From: Herbihabitans rhizosphaerae
GTDB lineage: Bacteria > Actinomycetota > Actinomycetes > Mycobacteriales > Pseudonocardiaceae
Assembly: GCF_004216555.1 (NCBI RefSeq)
Contig: NZ_SGWQ01000015.1
Span: forward strand, 62,001 to 126,000
DNA length: 64,000 bases
Direction of reading: 5' to 3'
Below the pieces are notes generated by a model that worked only from the letters and a program-made list of their open reading frames with translations, was not told the DNA's origin and did no database searches. Made by a program: the position numbers and the translations under genes. Shown piece after piece: positions 34,128-43,143 of the stretch; the stretch's first letter is position 1, and the number at the start of each line of letters is the position of its first letter.

Positions 34128-34759
34128 AGAAGTTGGACGTCGTCCATCAGCCAGTGGTCGCCGTCGTTGACCAGGGTCATATGGATCCGGTTGCGGTCGG
34201 CGCGCGTCTCCGGGCTGTTGGTGTTGGTGATGTTCTGGTCGACGAACAGGACCACCACCGCGCGATCGCGGCCGGCGTCGTCTTCGTCCAGCGAGGTGAC
34301 ACCGGCGGCCAGCACGTTGCCCAAGCTGGTCGCCTTGTGGTCCTGGATCAGCTTGGTCAACACCGCGCTGACCTGCTCGTACTGCTTGGTGAACTTCTCG
34401 GTCGCGTTCTTGGACACCACCGCGAAGTTCTCCGCGATCCTGGTGTGGTCATAGCTCGCCAGATCGGTCGCGTACTGCTTGGCCGCGGTCAGCGCACCGT
34501 CCCGGGTGGACTCGATCCGATCGAGCCGATACCACTGGTAGCCAAGGAATCCGGCCGCACCGAGCAGTACGGCGAGCACCGCGGCCAGCACGATCCGCCG
34601 CCAGCGCGGCCGGGGCTCGGCCACCGGGTCCTCATCGCCCGGCGGCGGAGTGTCCATAGTGGACTCAGTGGACTCCTCCGACGAAGGCTCACTGTCCGCT
34701 GTGGACATACGACCGGCGACACGGGTGACCCGGCGTGGCTTGAGCGTCGTGGATTTCAT
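34124..34759 (-). CDS. Mce-associated membrane protein
   Basis: A 211-residue protein with an acidic, Ser/Pro-rich cytoplasmic N-terminus, one membrane helix (IVLAAVLAVLLGAAGFLGYQ, about residues 57-76) and an extracytoplasmic domain with the NTF2-like pattern of Mam proteins (LIQDHKATSLGNVLAAGVTS). Mam proteins stabilise Mce lipid-import complexes. The ATG overlaps the mceF stop as ATGA and has AAGGAG nine bases upstream. It is the last gene of the operon. Confidence 0.88.
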   Translation of the reverse strand: MKSTTLKPRRVTRVAGRMSTADSEPSSEESTESTMDTPPPGDEDPVAEPRPRWRRIVLAAVLAVLLGAAGFLGYQWYRLDRIESTRDGALTAAKQYATDLASYDHTRIAENFAVVSKNATEKFTKQYEQVSAVLTKLIQDHKATSLGNVLAAGVTSLDEDDAGRDRAVVVLFVDQNITNTNSPETRADRNRIHMTLVNDGDHWLMDDVQLL

Positions 34760-36018
34760 CAGCGTGCTCCTTGGAGGTAGAGAGCCGACCAGGACATACC
34801 GCCGAGCAGGTGGTTCTGCCCGCCGTTGGCGCCCAGTCGCATCGGGTCGCCGGACGGCGTGCGCACCTGCCCGGTCACGGGATCGGCGGAGGCGACCGCG
34901 GTGGTGTCGGCCGGGCGTGGCGCGTTGGCCGCACCGCGCACGCCGAGGCCGTCGGTTTGCCCGCCTGGACAACGGAATCCGGGGTTCGCCTCGCGCGGCC
35001 CGGTCTCCTGCGGGGTGCGCCGTTGCTGGTCGTAGTAGCACACACCACCCTGCGCGCCGACCATCTCGAACCGCGCGATGTTCCCGTCGCCGATCGATGC
35101 CAGCTCACCGATCGCGCGAGGAATCACCACCAGCCCGTGCGACAGGGCCGGTGTGCGCACCGCGAGCATTTGCGCGGTGCTCACCAGGTTGCCGAGCAAC
35201 ATTGCGATCGACTGCTGGTTGTTGCGAAGCAACGGAACGACCTGCGCAACGAACGGCGGCGTGGTGTCCACAAGGGACCGGATGTCCGGATCCATCCGAC
35301 GGATCTCGTCGGACAGCGCGCGCAGGTTCGCGGCGAGCGCGGGCAGCCGGCCGGTCGCGCCCTGGATGCCGGCGAAGAACTCCTTCGACCCGCCGAGCAG
35401 GCTCAACGTGGTCGGCTCGATCTCCTCCAGCGCGCGCATGATCCGCCCGCCGTTGCCCATGATCTGTTCGAGCTTCGGCGCCATGCCGGACAGTCCGACG
35501 GACAGCTCGTCGGCGATCGTGGCGATCGCCCTGATGTCGATGCTGTCGGTCAGTCGCATCAGGTCGACCAGCACCCGTTCCAGCGGCAACGGCCGGGCCG
35601 TGCGGGACGGCGGGATCACCGCGCCGTCGGCGAGGAACGGCCCGCTGGCGGTATTCGGGCGCAGGTCCAGGTGCATGATCGCGACCGGAACGTCTTGTGC
35701 CACAACGGCTTGCGTGTCCACCGGGATCTGGCGCGCCGGGTCCAGGCGAAGATCGATCGCCACGCCCTTGCCCGGCCCGAGCAGTCGCACGTCGGCCACC
35801 TTGCCGGCCTCCACACCCCGGTAGGTCACCGGCGAGTCGGGTGCCAGACCGCCCGCGTTGTCCGTCAGCACGGTCACCGTGACCTTGTCGGCGAACGTGT
35901 CCACGCCGACCGCCTTCACCCCGACGTAGACCGTGCACGCGATGCCGATCACCAGGAACAGCGCCAGTTGCACCACCGGTAGCGGCTGGCGGGTCGTGTT
36001 GCGCCGGAACCTGATCAT
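34759..36018 (-). CDS. mceF: MCE-family protein MceF
   Basis: A 419-residue Mce protein. It has an N-terminal membrane anchor (VQLALFLVIGIACTVYVGVK) followed by the MCE domain at about 40-120 (GGLAPDSPVTYRGVEAGKVADV). The helical region and a long C-terminal Pro/Gly-rich tail contain paired Cys (GGVCYYDQQ and GFRCPGG). As sixth subunit it forms part of the periplasm-spanning lipid channel. It overlaps both neighbours by four bases. Confidence 0.9.
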   Translation of the reverse strand: MIRFRRNTTRQPLPVVQLALFLVIGIACTVYVGVKAVGVDTFADKVTVTVLTDNAGGLAPDSPVTYRGVEAGKVADVRLLGPGKGVAIDLRLDPARQIPVDTQAVVAQDVPVAIMHLDLRPNTASGPFLADGAVIPPSRTARPLPLERVLVDLMRLTDSIDIRAIATIADELSVGLSGMAPKLEQIMGNGGRIMRALEEIEPTTLSLLGGSKEFFAGIQGATGRLPALAANLRALSDEIRRMDPDIRSLVDTTPPFVAQVVPLLRNNQQSIAMLLGNLVSTAQMLAVRTPALSHGLVVIPRAIGELASIGDGNIARFEMVGAQGGVCYYDQQRRTPQETGPREANPGFRCPGGQTDGLGVRGAANAPRPADTTAVASADPVTGQVRTPSGDPMRLGANGGQNHLLGGMSWSALYLQGAR

Positions 36019-37034
36019 CGCGTCCCCCCGTGCAACAATCCGCCGACCGTGGGCAGGCCCGGCGGCGGTGGCAGCAGCGACGGCAGGCCGGTGATCAGGC
36101 CGACCAGCGAGCCGGGTACGTCGATCGTGGTGTCGGTGTTGAGATAGTCGCCGGGCACCGCGCGATCGAGCAGGCGGTGGAAGCTCTTCAGCCCGGCCAG
36201 CGTGGAACCGAGCTTGCCGTCCAGCGCGGCGACGCTCTCTACCACCGGCCCGAGCTTGGTGAGCTGCTCGATGATCCCGCTCTGCGTCGCGGCGAGCACG
36301 TCGCTCGTCGTGCGGGACAGGCTGGTCACCTGGCCGAGCGCGGTGCGGATGTTGCCCTGCTGGCCGCGCAACACGTCGATCGCCGGGGTGATCTGCCGCA
36401 ACGCGGTCTCCATCAGCGCCTTGTTGTCCACGGCGGTCTTGCTCAGCGCGCCCAACGCGTCCAGCGTCCGAGTCAGATCGCCGCCCCTGGCGTTGATCGA
36501 CGCGAGGAGCTTGTCCAGCCGCTCGATCAGGTCGCGCACCTTGCCCTCGCGGCCGCCGAGCATCGTGTTGGTCTCCGTGACGATCGTGCGGATCTGCTCG
36601 AAGCCGCTGTTGGACAGCACGGTTCCCAGCAGTGCCAAGGAATCCTCGACGTCCGGCCCGCGCGAGGTCTGGGTGATCACCGCGCCGCCGGCCAGCTTTC
36701 CCGGTCCGGCCGGCAGCAGATCCACGTACTGGTCGCCGAGCGCGGTGCTCTGCCGCAGCCGTGCGGTGGTCGCCGTGCCGAGCGCCACGTCCTCGCGAAC
36801 GCGCAGGCGCACGTGCGCGCGGTAGTCCTTCGCCTGAGTCGCCAGCACCCGGCCCACCTCGACCGGCCCGATCCGGACCCGCCCGCCGAGCGGCAGCCCG
36901 GCCGCGTTGTCGAACACCGCAGTCAGCTCGTAGGACGGCCCGTCGACCGACCGGCCGATCGGCATGTTCTGAAAGCTGACCGAGCACCCGGACAGCAGCA
37001 GAGTCGTTGCCGCGCAAGCGATGCGCCACCTCAT
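36015..37034 (-). CDS. mceE: MCE-family lipoprotein MceE
   Basis: A 339-residue protein with a lipoprotein signal ending in the lipobox LLLSGCSV, so it should be lipid-anchored, as MceE (LprK-like) subunits are. The MCE domain follows at about 35-115 (AVFDNAAGLPLGGRVRIGPV, then STALGDQYVDLLPAG), with a long coiled helical part and a Pro-rich end. It overlaps mceD and mceF by ATGA. Confidence 0.92.
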   Translation of the reverse strand: MRWRIACAATTLLLSGCSVSFQNMPIGRSVDGPSYELTAVFDNAAGLPLGGRVRIGPVEVGRVLATQAKDYRAHVRLRVREDVALGTATTARLRQSTALGDQYVDLLPAGPGKLAGGAVITQTSRGPDVEDSLALLGTVLSNSGFEQIRTIVTETNTMLGGREGKVRDLIERLDKLLASINARGGDLTRTLDALGALSKTAVDNKALMETALRQITPAIDVLRGQQGNIRTALGQVTSLSRTTSDVLAATQSGIIEQLTKLGPVVESVAALDGKLGSTLAGLKSFHRLLDRAVPGDYLNTDTTIDVPGSLVGLITGLPSLLPPPPGLPTVGGLLHGGTR

Positions 37035-38110
37035 CGGCCACCTCCGAGCGCGCCGGACAGGCCGAGTGGATCGGCGAAGCGCGGCGGGAAGTGGATCGGG
37101 TTGACCAGCCCGGCGCCGGAGCACAGCGGGATCGGCCAGCGCCGGCAGAACTCCTGGCCGGCCGGGAACTGGGTGAGTGTGGTGGAGAAGTCCAGCCGGA
37201 TCCGCAGCTTGTGCTCCGGCGAGATCGCGTTGCTCAGGTTGTCCATCGCCAGCGGCATCGTGTCGAGTACCTCGGCGAGCTGGTTCTGGTGTCCGGCAAG
37301 GGATCCGGCGATCCGGGCGAGCTGGGCGACGTCCTTGCCGATGGTGGCGCCGTGGTCGCGGACCAGCGCGCCGACCTCGCTCATGGCGGCGGTCAGCGCG
37401 GTGATCGTGTCGGCGATGGTGCGGCGCTGACCGGCGAACTCGGCAGCGGCCAGGTTCACCGACCCAGCCAGTGAGTCCACGCCGGACTTGTTGGCGTTCA
37501 AGGCTTTCACCAGCTTGTCCACGCCGGTGAGCACCGCCTGCACGTCGCCCATGCTGGTCGCGACGATCGTGCTGGCCTGCGAGATGCTGGTGATCGCGCT
37601 GTTGAACTGCGGCCCGCGCCCGCGCACCAGGGCGGCGGCCGACTCCAGCACCTTGCCCAGCGAGCCGTCCGCGTTCGCGCCGTCCGGCCCGAGCGCGACG
37701 AGGAGACTGTCGATCGAGGACATCAGCTTGTCCCAGCGCACCGGGGCGTGCGTACGCTCGACCGGGATCCGGCCGCCGTCGGGCAGCGCCTCCCCCGTCG
37801 TGTACGCCGGGGACAGCTCGACGTACTGGTCGCTGATCACCGCGGGTGACATCAGCCACGCCTCGACGTTGGCCGGGATCTTCGTGCCGCGCGGCACGGT
37901 CATCCGCACGGTGACGCTCAACCCGTTGGGGCGCACCGATTCCACGTGCCCGAGCGGCACGCCGAGAACGGCCACCTTGCTGCCCGGGTGGATCCCCTCC
38001 GCCTGGGCGAACTCCGCCTCGATCGTCGTCCCCGGCTTCGGCCACACCACGAGCACCACCGCGGTCGCCACCAGCGCGAGCACCACGAACGCCGTCACCG
38101 CCCGCCTCAC
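37031..38110 (-). CDS. mceD: MCE-family protein MceD
   Basis: A 359-residue subunit. It has an N-terminal membrane helix (AVTAFVVLALVATAVVLVVW), an MCE domain (GIHPGSKVAVLGVPLGHVES, then SDQYVELSPAYTTG) and a helical needle-like region, with a paired-Cys tail (FCRRWPIPLCSG). The start is GTG 38110. It is the only gene of the operon not overlapping its upstream neighbour: a 115-base gap filled with repeats separates it from mceC. Confidence 0.9.
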   Translation of the reverse strand: MRRAVTAFVVLALVATAVVLVVWPKPGTTIEAEFAQAEGIHPGSKVAVLGVPLGHVESVRPNGLSVTVRMTVPRGTKIPANVEAWLMSPAVISDQYVELSPAYTTGEALPDGGRIPVERTHAPVRWDKLMSSIDSLLVALGPDGANADGSLGKVLESAAALVRGRGPQFNSAITSISQASTIVATSMGDVQAVLTGVDKLVKALNANKSGVDSLAGSVNLAAAEFAGQRRTIADTITALTAAMSEVGALVRDHGATIGKDVAQLARIAGSLAGHQNQLAEVLDTMPLAMDNLSNAISPEHKLRIRLDFSTTLTQFPAGQEFCRRWPIPLCSGAGLVNPIHFPPRFADPLGLSGALGGGR

Positions 38111-38126
38111 CGCGCACCCCCAATCT

Positions 38127-38221
38127 CGCGAGTCCCGCGCTGTGCACCGCCGAGTCCCGCGCTGTGCACCCGCGCCGGTGCCTGAGCGCGGGACTCACCG
38201 TGTCTGAGCGCGGGACTCGCG
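38127..38221. repeat. GAGTCCCGCGC repeat cluster inside the mce operon
   Basis: Two direct copies of GAGTCCCGCGCTGTGCACC (38130-38148 and 38152-38170) are followed by two copies of TGAGCGCGGGACTC (38183-38196 and 38205-38218) in inverted orientation. The outermost 15 bases pair perfectly. Similar units occur at 53787-53830. The array can fold into a strong hairpin between mceC and mceD. Confidence 0.85.
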
Positions 38222-38225
38222 GGCA

Positions 38226-39218
38226 TCAGCGGCACCCCTTCACCAGGCCGACGGCGCACAACGCGTTGTCGGGGATCGGGCCGGCGGGTGCGGTGACGTC
38301 CAGCCACGGGCCGTTGCCGGTGGCGTTGGCCAGGTAGCGCGCACCCGGGGCGAGGACGTTCAACGTGCGCGACAGCGCCTGCTCGTTGGCCACCAGCGAC
38401 GCGGTGATCACGTCGAACCGGCGCACCAGCGGGTCGATCACCGGCTTGTTCACCCGCAGGAAGTCGATCAACTGCCGGCTCATCGCGTTCACGTCGTTGA
38501 TCAGCGCCCTGATCACGCCGCGGTGCTCGGCCAACGTTGACGCCACGATGTTCGCGTCGCCGAGCAGCGTCACCAGCGTGCCCTGCTGGGACAGCAGCGT
38601 GTCGGTGACCTTCTGCGCGCCGGCCAGCACCTCGCCGAACTGCTTGCTGTGCTTGGTGAACACCTCGCTGACCGCCGTCACGCCACGCAGCGCCTCGCCG
38701 GTGAGCCGCGGGTCGGGTGCCTCCGCGCGCAGGGTCCGCACCAGCGTGCGCAGCCGCTCCAGGTCCAACTCGGCGGTGGTCTTCTCGGCCGAGCCGGCCA
38801 GGTCCTGCAACGAGTACGGCACCGACGTGCGGGCCAGCGGGATCGGGCGATCGCCGTCCAGCCGCCCGCCGCCGGCCGGCTCCACCGAGAGGTACCGCTT
38901 GCCCAGGATCGTCTGGATCTTCACGGCGGCGCGCGTCGCCTCGCCGAGCGGCTGATCGCGGTTCAGCCGGAACCGCACGAGCACCCGGTCGCCGGCCAAC
39001 CCCAGCTCGGTGACCCGACCGGCCGGCACCCCGGCGATGTGCACCTGGTCGTCCACCTGCAGGCCCGCCGCGTTGGCCAACTCGGCGGCGTAGTCGGTGG
39101 TGCGCGCGTAGAAGAACGCCTGCGGCACCACCAGAGAACCGGCCACCAGCAGCGTGCCGACCAGCAGCCCGGCGATGGTCAGCTTGAGCGGATCGCGCTC
39201 CCGGAAGGGCCTCGTCAT
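38226..39218 (-). CDS. mceC: MCE-family protein MceC
   Basis: A 330-residue subunit. It has an N-terminal helix (LTIAGLLVGTLLVAGSLVVP), an MCE domain (AAGLQVDDQVHIAGVPAGRV, then LGKRYLSVEPAGGG) and a helical part (LVTLLGDANIVASTLAEHRG), ending in a paired-Cys tail (ALCAVGLVKGCR). The start is ATG 39218, overlapping the mceB stop as ATGA; a GTG six bases upstream is less likely. Confidence 0.9.
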   Translation of the reverse strand: MTRPFRERDPLKLTIAGLLVGTLLVAGSLVVPQAFFYARTTDYAAELANAAGLQVDDQVHIAGVPAGRVTELGLAGDRVLVRFRLNRDQPLGEATRAAVKIQTILGKRYLSVEPAGGGRLDGDRPIPLARTSVPYSLQDLAGSAEKTTAELDLERLRTLVRTLRAEAPDPRLTGEALRGVTAVSEVFTKHSKQFGEVLAGAQKVTDTLLSQQGTLVTLLGDANIVASTLAEHRGVIRALINDVNAMSRQLIDFLRVNKPVIDPLVRRFDVITASLVANEQALSRTLNVLAPGARYLANATGNGPWLDVTAPAGPIPDNALCAVGLVKGCR

Positions 39219-40225
39219 CGGCACACCGCCGAATGGTGATCGCTCACGCTGAGATGGATCGGCTGCCCGCCGAGCGAGACCCGCAGGTTGCAGAAGTAGA
39301 TGTTCATCCAGGAGCCGTAGTCCAGCGTCCGTGCGATCGTGTTGAAGAACGCCGGCGCGCGCTGGATCGCCTCGTTGACCGCGTCCAGATTGCGCTCCAG
39401 CGTGCCGGTCGCGGCGTTCACCGCGTTCAGGTCGCGCTGCACCGCCGGCCGCGCCCGTTCGACCAAAGTGGACAGTGAGGCGGCCACGTTTCCCGCGCCA
39501 CGCAAGGCATCCACGATCTGCTGCCGGTCGGCCGCCACCCCGGAGGTGAGCGCCGCCAGTCCGTCCAGCAGCCGCTTGAACTCCGGCGTGTTGGCCACCA
39601 TCGTGCCGAGCAGGCTGTTCAGGTTGCCCAGCACCTGACCGATCACGGCGTCCTTGGACACCACGGTGTCGGTCAACCGAACCAGGTGCGCGAGCAGGCT
39701 GTTGATCGTGCCGCCCTCACCCTGGAACACCGCGATCAGCTCGCCGGCGAGCTGGTTGATCTCCTGCGGACGCAGCACGTCGAACACCGGTTTGAACCCG
39801 CCGAGCAGGTCGGTCAGGTCCAGCGCGGGACGGGTGCGCGCGAGCGGGATCGTGGCGCCGGGCGCGAGTGAATCCGTTGTGGCACTGGGCAACAGCGAGA
39901 TGTACCGCGCGCCGAGCAGGTCGTGGTAGCGCACGACGGCCTGCGCGTCAGCCGGCACCGGCTGCGACTCGATCACCTCGAAGTCGACCTTCGCGTGCCC
40001 GTCCACCAGCGTGATCCCGGTGACCTGGCCGACCCGCACGCCGGCCACCCGGATGTCGCTGCCCGCGCGCAGCCCGAGCACGTCGGCGAACTCGGCCGAG
40101 TAGTCCTTTGTGGACTCTTCGAGCGACTTGGCCAGTGTGTTCACCACGAGCACGGTGGCCAGCACCGCGACGAGCACGAACGCGGTGAGCTTGATCAGCG
40201 TGCCGGTGAGCGCACCCCTGTTCAC
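39215..40225 (-). CDS. mceB: MCE-family protein MceB
   Basis: A 336-residue subunit. It has a membrane anchor (LIKLTAFVLVAVLATVLVVN), an MCE domain (LGLRAGSDIRVAGVRVGQVT, then LLGARYISLLPSATT) and a helical part with NINY-type ends near SWMNIYFCNLRVSLGG, the conserved MceB C-terminus. The start is GTG 40225, overlapping the mceA stop as GTGA. Confidence 0.9.
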   Translation of the reverse strand: MNRGALTGTLIKLTAFVLVAVLATVLVVNTLAKSLEESTKDYSAEFADVLGLRAGSDIRVAGVRVGQVTGITLVDGHAKVDFEVIESQPVPADAQAVVRYHDLLGARYISLLPSATTDSLAPGATIPLARTRPALDLTDLLGGFKPVFDVLRPQEINQLAGELIAVFQGEGGTINSLLAHLVRLTDTVVSKDAVIGQVLGNLNSLLGTMVANTPEFKRLLDGLAALTSGVAADRQQIVDALRGAGNVAASLSTLVERARPAVQRDLNAVNAATGTLERNLDAVNEAIQRAPAFFNTIARTLDYGSWMNIYFCNLRVSLGGQPIHLSVSDHHSAVCR

Positions 40226-41454
40226 GGCATCACCATCCGCATGCCGCGCACGATCGGCCCGAGGAAGATCCCCATCAGGCCGGCCGGCAGTGGATTCGTC
40301 CGCGGTGGCACCGTCCGCCGGACCAACTCTTCGAGCGCCGACCGTTCGGCCGGGCTGCCCACCGGTCCGCTCGTCCCGCCGAAGCTGGGCGGCGGCGCGG
40401 ACATGGGTGCGGGTGCCGGCGGGCGGGCGGTGGGCGCGCGGCCGCAGTTCGGGCCGGCGAGATCGCCGTAGCGCGGGCAGTCCGCCGAGGTGTACGGGTA
40501 CGGCTGCACCAGCGTGATGTTGGCGCTGAGCTTCAGCCACGGGCCGGTGGAGAACACCGGCTGCGCGGCGTCCACGAGCGACTTGAGACCGCCGATGATC
40601 TCGGGGATGGCGCCGCGCTGCGCGTGCAACACGTCCAGTACCGGGTCACCGGCGCGGATCAGCTGAATGGCGCGATCCTTGTTGTCCCGCAACAGTTTCT
40701 CGCCCTCACCCATCAGCTCGATACCGCCGGTGACCATGGCGGCGAGCCCGCCGCGCTTGTCCACGATCGTGCGCGAGGTGACGATCGCGTTGTCCAGCGT
40801 GCGCCACAGGTCCGGCGCGGCGGTACGCAGTTGCTCGGCGAGATCGGCGGTGAACGCCAGATCCTCGCCCAGGGTGTCCACAATGGACTGCCCGTCGCGC
40901 ACCAGGGAGTGCGCCTGGTCGATCATGTCGCCGAACCGCGCTCCCCTGCCGCCGAGCACCCCGGCGACCGCGGCCAGCGCAGTGTTGATCTTCGCCGGCT
41001 CGATCTGCTTGAGCACCGTGTACAGCCGCTCGTAGGCGTCGTTGAGCGCGATCGTCTGCGCCGAATCGTCGGCCGGAACGGTGGTGCCGGCTCGTAGCGC
41101 GGCACTCTCGCCGGGCGGCGCGACCAGATCCACGTACTGGTCACCGAACAGCGTGCGCGGCAGCACGCGGGCCCGCACGGTCGCCGGGATGGCGTCGATC
41201 TGGTCGTCGGCCAGGCGGATCGTGAGCGTCGAGGTGGTCGCCGTGGTGTGCACCTCGGTGACCGTGCCGACCACCACGCCGTGATGCTCCACAGTGGACT
41301 GAGCGGCGATCCCGGCACTGCGCGCGGGCACCACGGCGGTGACGGTCGGCCGGTCGTCGAACGCGCCGGCGCCCTTGGCGATCACCAGTACGGCGATCAC
41401 CGCCACGATCAGCAGGCCGGCGATTCCCCGCAGTGCCAAGGAAAACCGGTTCAT
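40222..41454 (-). CDS. mceA: MCE-family protein MceA
   Basis: A 410-residue first Mce subunit. It has an N-terminal helix (GIAGLLIVAVIAVLVIAKGA), an MCE domain (HHGVVVGTVTEVH, then FGDQYVDLVAPPG) and a helical region, followed by a Pro/Ala-rich tail with paired Cys (ADCPRYGDLAGPNCG). It overlaps yrbEB as ATGA. Position right after the two permease genes is the standard order. Confidence 0.9.
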   Translation of the reverse strand: MNRFSLALRGIAGLLIVAVIAVLVIAKGAGAFDDRPTVTAVVPARSAGIAAQSTVEHHGVVVGTVTEVHTTATTSTLTIRLADDQIDAIPATVRARVLPRTLFGDQYVDLVAPPGESAALRAGTTVPADDSAQTIALNDAYERLYTVLKQIEPAKINTALAAVAGVLGGRGARFGDMIDQAHSLVRDGQSIVDTLGEDLAFTADLAEQLRTAAPDLWRTLDNAIVTSRTIVDKRGGLAAMVTGGIELMGEGEKLLRDNKDRAIQLIRAGDPVLDVLHAQRGAIPEIIGGLKSLVDAAQPVFSTGPWLKLSANITLVQPYPYTSADCPRYGDLAGPNCGRAPTARPPAPAPMSAPPPSFGGTSGPVGSPAERSALEELVRRTVPPRTNPLPAGLMGIFLGPIVRGMRMVMP

Positions 41455-42260
41455 CAGCGCCCACCGCCGGTGCCGGGCAGCTCCTGGTGGATGCCCCAGA
41501 ACGCGAACGTGAGCAGTACGTCCACGATCATGATCAACACGATGCTGGTGCGCAGCGCCCGCCCGGCCGCGCGCCCGACGCCCTCCGGCCCGCCCGTGGC
41601 CGTGTAGCCGTAGTAGCAGTGCACCATCGTCACGACCATGGCCAGCACAAGCGCCTTGAGCAGCGAGAACAACACGTCCTGCGGCGGGAGTACCAGGGAG
41701 AAGTAGTAGTCGTAGTTGCCGCCGGACTGGCCGTTCAGGTCCACCACGACCAGGCGCGTCGCCACGTACGAGGCGAACAGGCCCACCAGGTACAACGGGA
41801 TCACCGTGAAGAACGCGGCGATCATGCGCGTGGTGACCAGGAACGGCAGCGAGCGGATCGACATCGCGTCCAGCGCGTCGATCTCCTCGGAGATCCGCAT
41901 CGCGCCGAGTTGCGCGGTGAACCCGGTGCCCACCTTCGCCGCCAGCGTCAGGCCCGCCACGATCGGCGCCAGCTCGCGGGTGTTCACCAGCGCGGACATC
42001 GAGCCGGACAGCGGCGACAGCGACACCAGGTCCAGGCCGCGGAAGCCCTCCAGCCCGATCTGCGAACCGGACACGAACGACATCGCGAACACCACGCCGA
42101 TCGTCCCGCCGCCGGCGAGCAGCGTCGCCGAGCCGAAGCTGACCTCGGCGATCAGCCGCACGATGTGTCGCCAGTAGCGCACCAGCGAGCGCGGCACGGC
42201 GGCGATCACCTTGACGTAGAAGGTGAACTGTCGCCCGGTCTCGGCGAGCATCTTGATCAT
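41454..42260 (-). CDS. YrbE/MlaE-family permease (second, YrbEB)
   Basis: A 268-residue integral membrane permease of the MlaE family, which pairs with YrbEA to form the inner-membrane part of the Mce lipid importer. The conserved stretches LAPIVAGLTLAAKVGTGFTA and RISEEIDALDAMSIRSLPFL (the coupling-helix motif EEIDAL) are present with five or six membrane helices. The start ATG 42260 overlaps the preceding stop as ATGA. The ATPase (Mkl/MceG type) is not encoded here, as usual. Confidence 0.92.
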   Translation of the reverse strand: MIKMLAETGRQFTFYVKVIAAVPRSLVRYWRHIVRLIAEVSFGSATLLAGGGTIGVVFAMSFVSGSQIGLEGFRGLDLVSLSPLSGSMSALVNTRELAPIVAGLTLAAKVGTGFTAQLGAMRISEEIDALDAMSIRSLPFLVTTRMIAAFFTVIPLYLVGLFASYVATRLVVVDLNGQSGGNYDYYFSLVLPPQDVLFSLLKALVLAMVVTMVHCYYGYTATGGPEGVGRAAGRALRTSIVLIMIVDVLLTFAFWGIHQELPGTGGGR

Positions 42261-43048
42261 GGCCCACTCCCCAGCGCGTACACCTCGCCGATGCCCACGT
42301 TGGCCAGGAACACCAGGAAGAACGCGAGCACCACGGCCTCGTTCACAGCGTTGCCGACACCCGCTGGTCCGCCCTTGGCGGTGAGCCCCTTGAAGCAGCA
42401 CACGCCGGCCGCGAGCACGGCGAACGCGGCCGCTTTCACCTGGGACAAGATGAAGTCGGACAGGTGCGCGAAGTCGGTCATGGTGCCGAGGAAACTGCCC
42501 GCGGTGACGTCCTGCACGAGTACCTGGAAGGCGAAGCTCGCGCCGATGCCGATCGCCATCACCAGGCTGTCCAGCAGCATGGTGATCAGCACGGCGGCGA
42601 CGATCCTCGGCACCACGAGCCGCTCCAGGGTGGAGATGCCCATGACCTCCAGCGCGTCGACCTCCTCGCGGATGTTGCGCGCGCCGAGGTCGGCGCACAT
42701 GGCCGAGCCGCCGACACCGGCGATCATCACCGCGCACACCAGAGGTGCTGCCTGGCCGACGATCAGCAGCGCGACGACGGCGCCGCTGTAGCTCTGCGCG
42801 CCGATCTGGCCGGTGAGCGATCCGACCTCGACCGCGACCACCACGCCGAACGGGATCATCACCAGGATGGCCGGCACGGTGCACACGCCGGCCAGGAACC
42901 ACATCTGCCCGACGCACTCCCGCCAGGCGAACCGGCCACGGGTGATCGAGCGCCAGGCGGCGATCCCGGTGTCGACGGCGAATCCGAACAGCACGCCGAT
43001 CTCGACGACGGCGGGCGGGAGCCGTCGCGTGCCCGCCGGAGCGGCCAT
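42257..43048 (-). CDS. YrbE/MlaE-family permease (first, YrbEA)
   Basis: A 263-residue MlaE-family permease opening the mce operon. It shows the cytosolic EEVDALEVMGISTLERLVVP coupling motif, LGARNIREEVDAL and hydrophobic segments near residues 75-95, 110-135, 150-175 and 225-250. The start is ATG 43048 with a GAGAGGGGGG ribosome site; an in-frame extension upstream would run through the operator and is rejected. Expression is probably set by the divergent TetR gene. Confidence 0.92.
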   Translation of the reverse strand: MAAPAGTRRLPPAVVEIGVLFGFAVDTGIAAWRSITRGRFAWRECVGQMWFLAGVCTVPAILVMIPFGVVVAVEVGSLTGQIGAQSYSGAVVALLIVGQAAPLVCAVMIAGVGGSAMCADLGARNIREEVDALEVMGISTLERLVVPRIVAAVLITMLLDSLVMAIGIGASFAFQVLVQDVTAGSFLGTMTDFAHLSDFILSQVKAAAFAVLAAGVCCFKGLTAKGGPAGVGNAVNEAVVLAFFLVFLANVGIGEVYALGSGP

Positions 43049-43089
43049 GTGCCCCCCTCTCGCCGTCGGGCCTGTCAAAGACAGAACGA

Positions 43090-43117
43090 TTGTTACGTGA
43101 CATGAGTTACGCAACAA
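43090..43117. promoter_or_regulatory. Candidate TetR operator of the mce operon
   Basis: TTGTTACGTGAC-ATGA-GTTACGCAACAA is an inverted repeat with 10 of 12 arm bases pairing. It sits 42 bases before yrbEA and 26 bases before the TetR gene, so one dimer could block both promoters. Confidence 0.65.
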
Positions 43118-43143
43118 GTGTTCTGCTGGGATAACCTTTGCGC

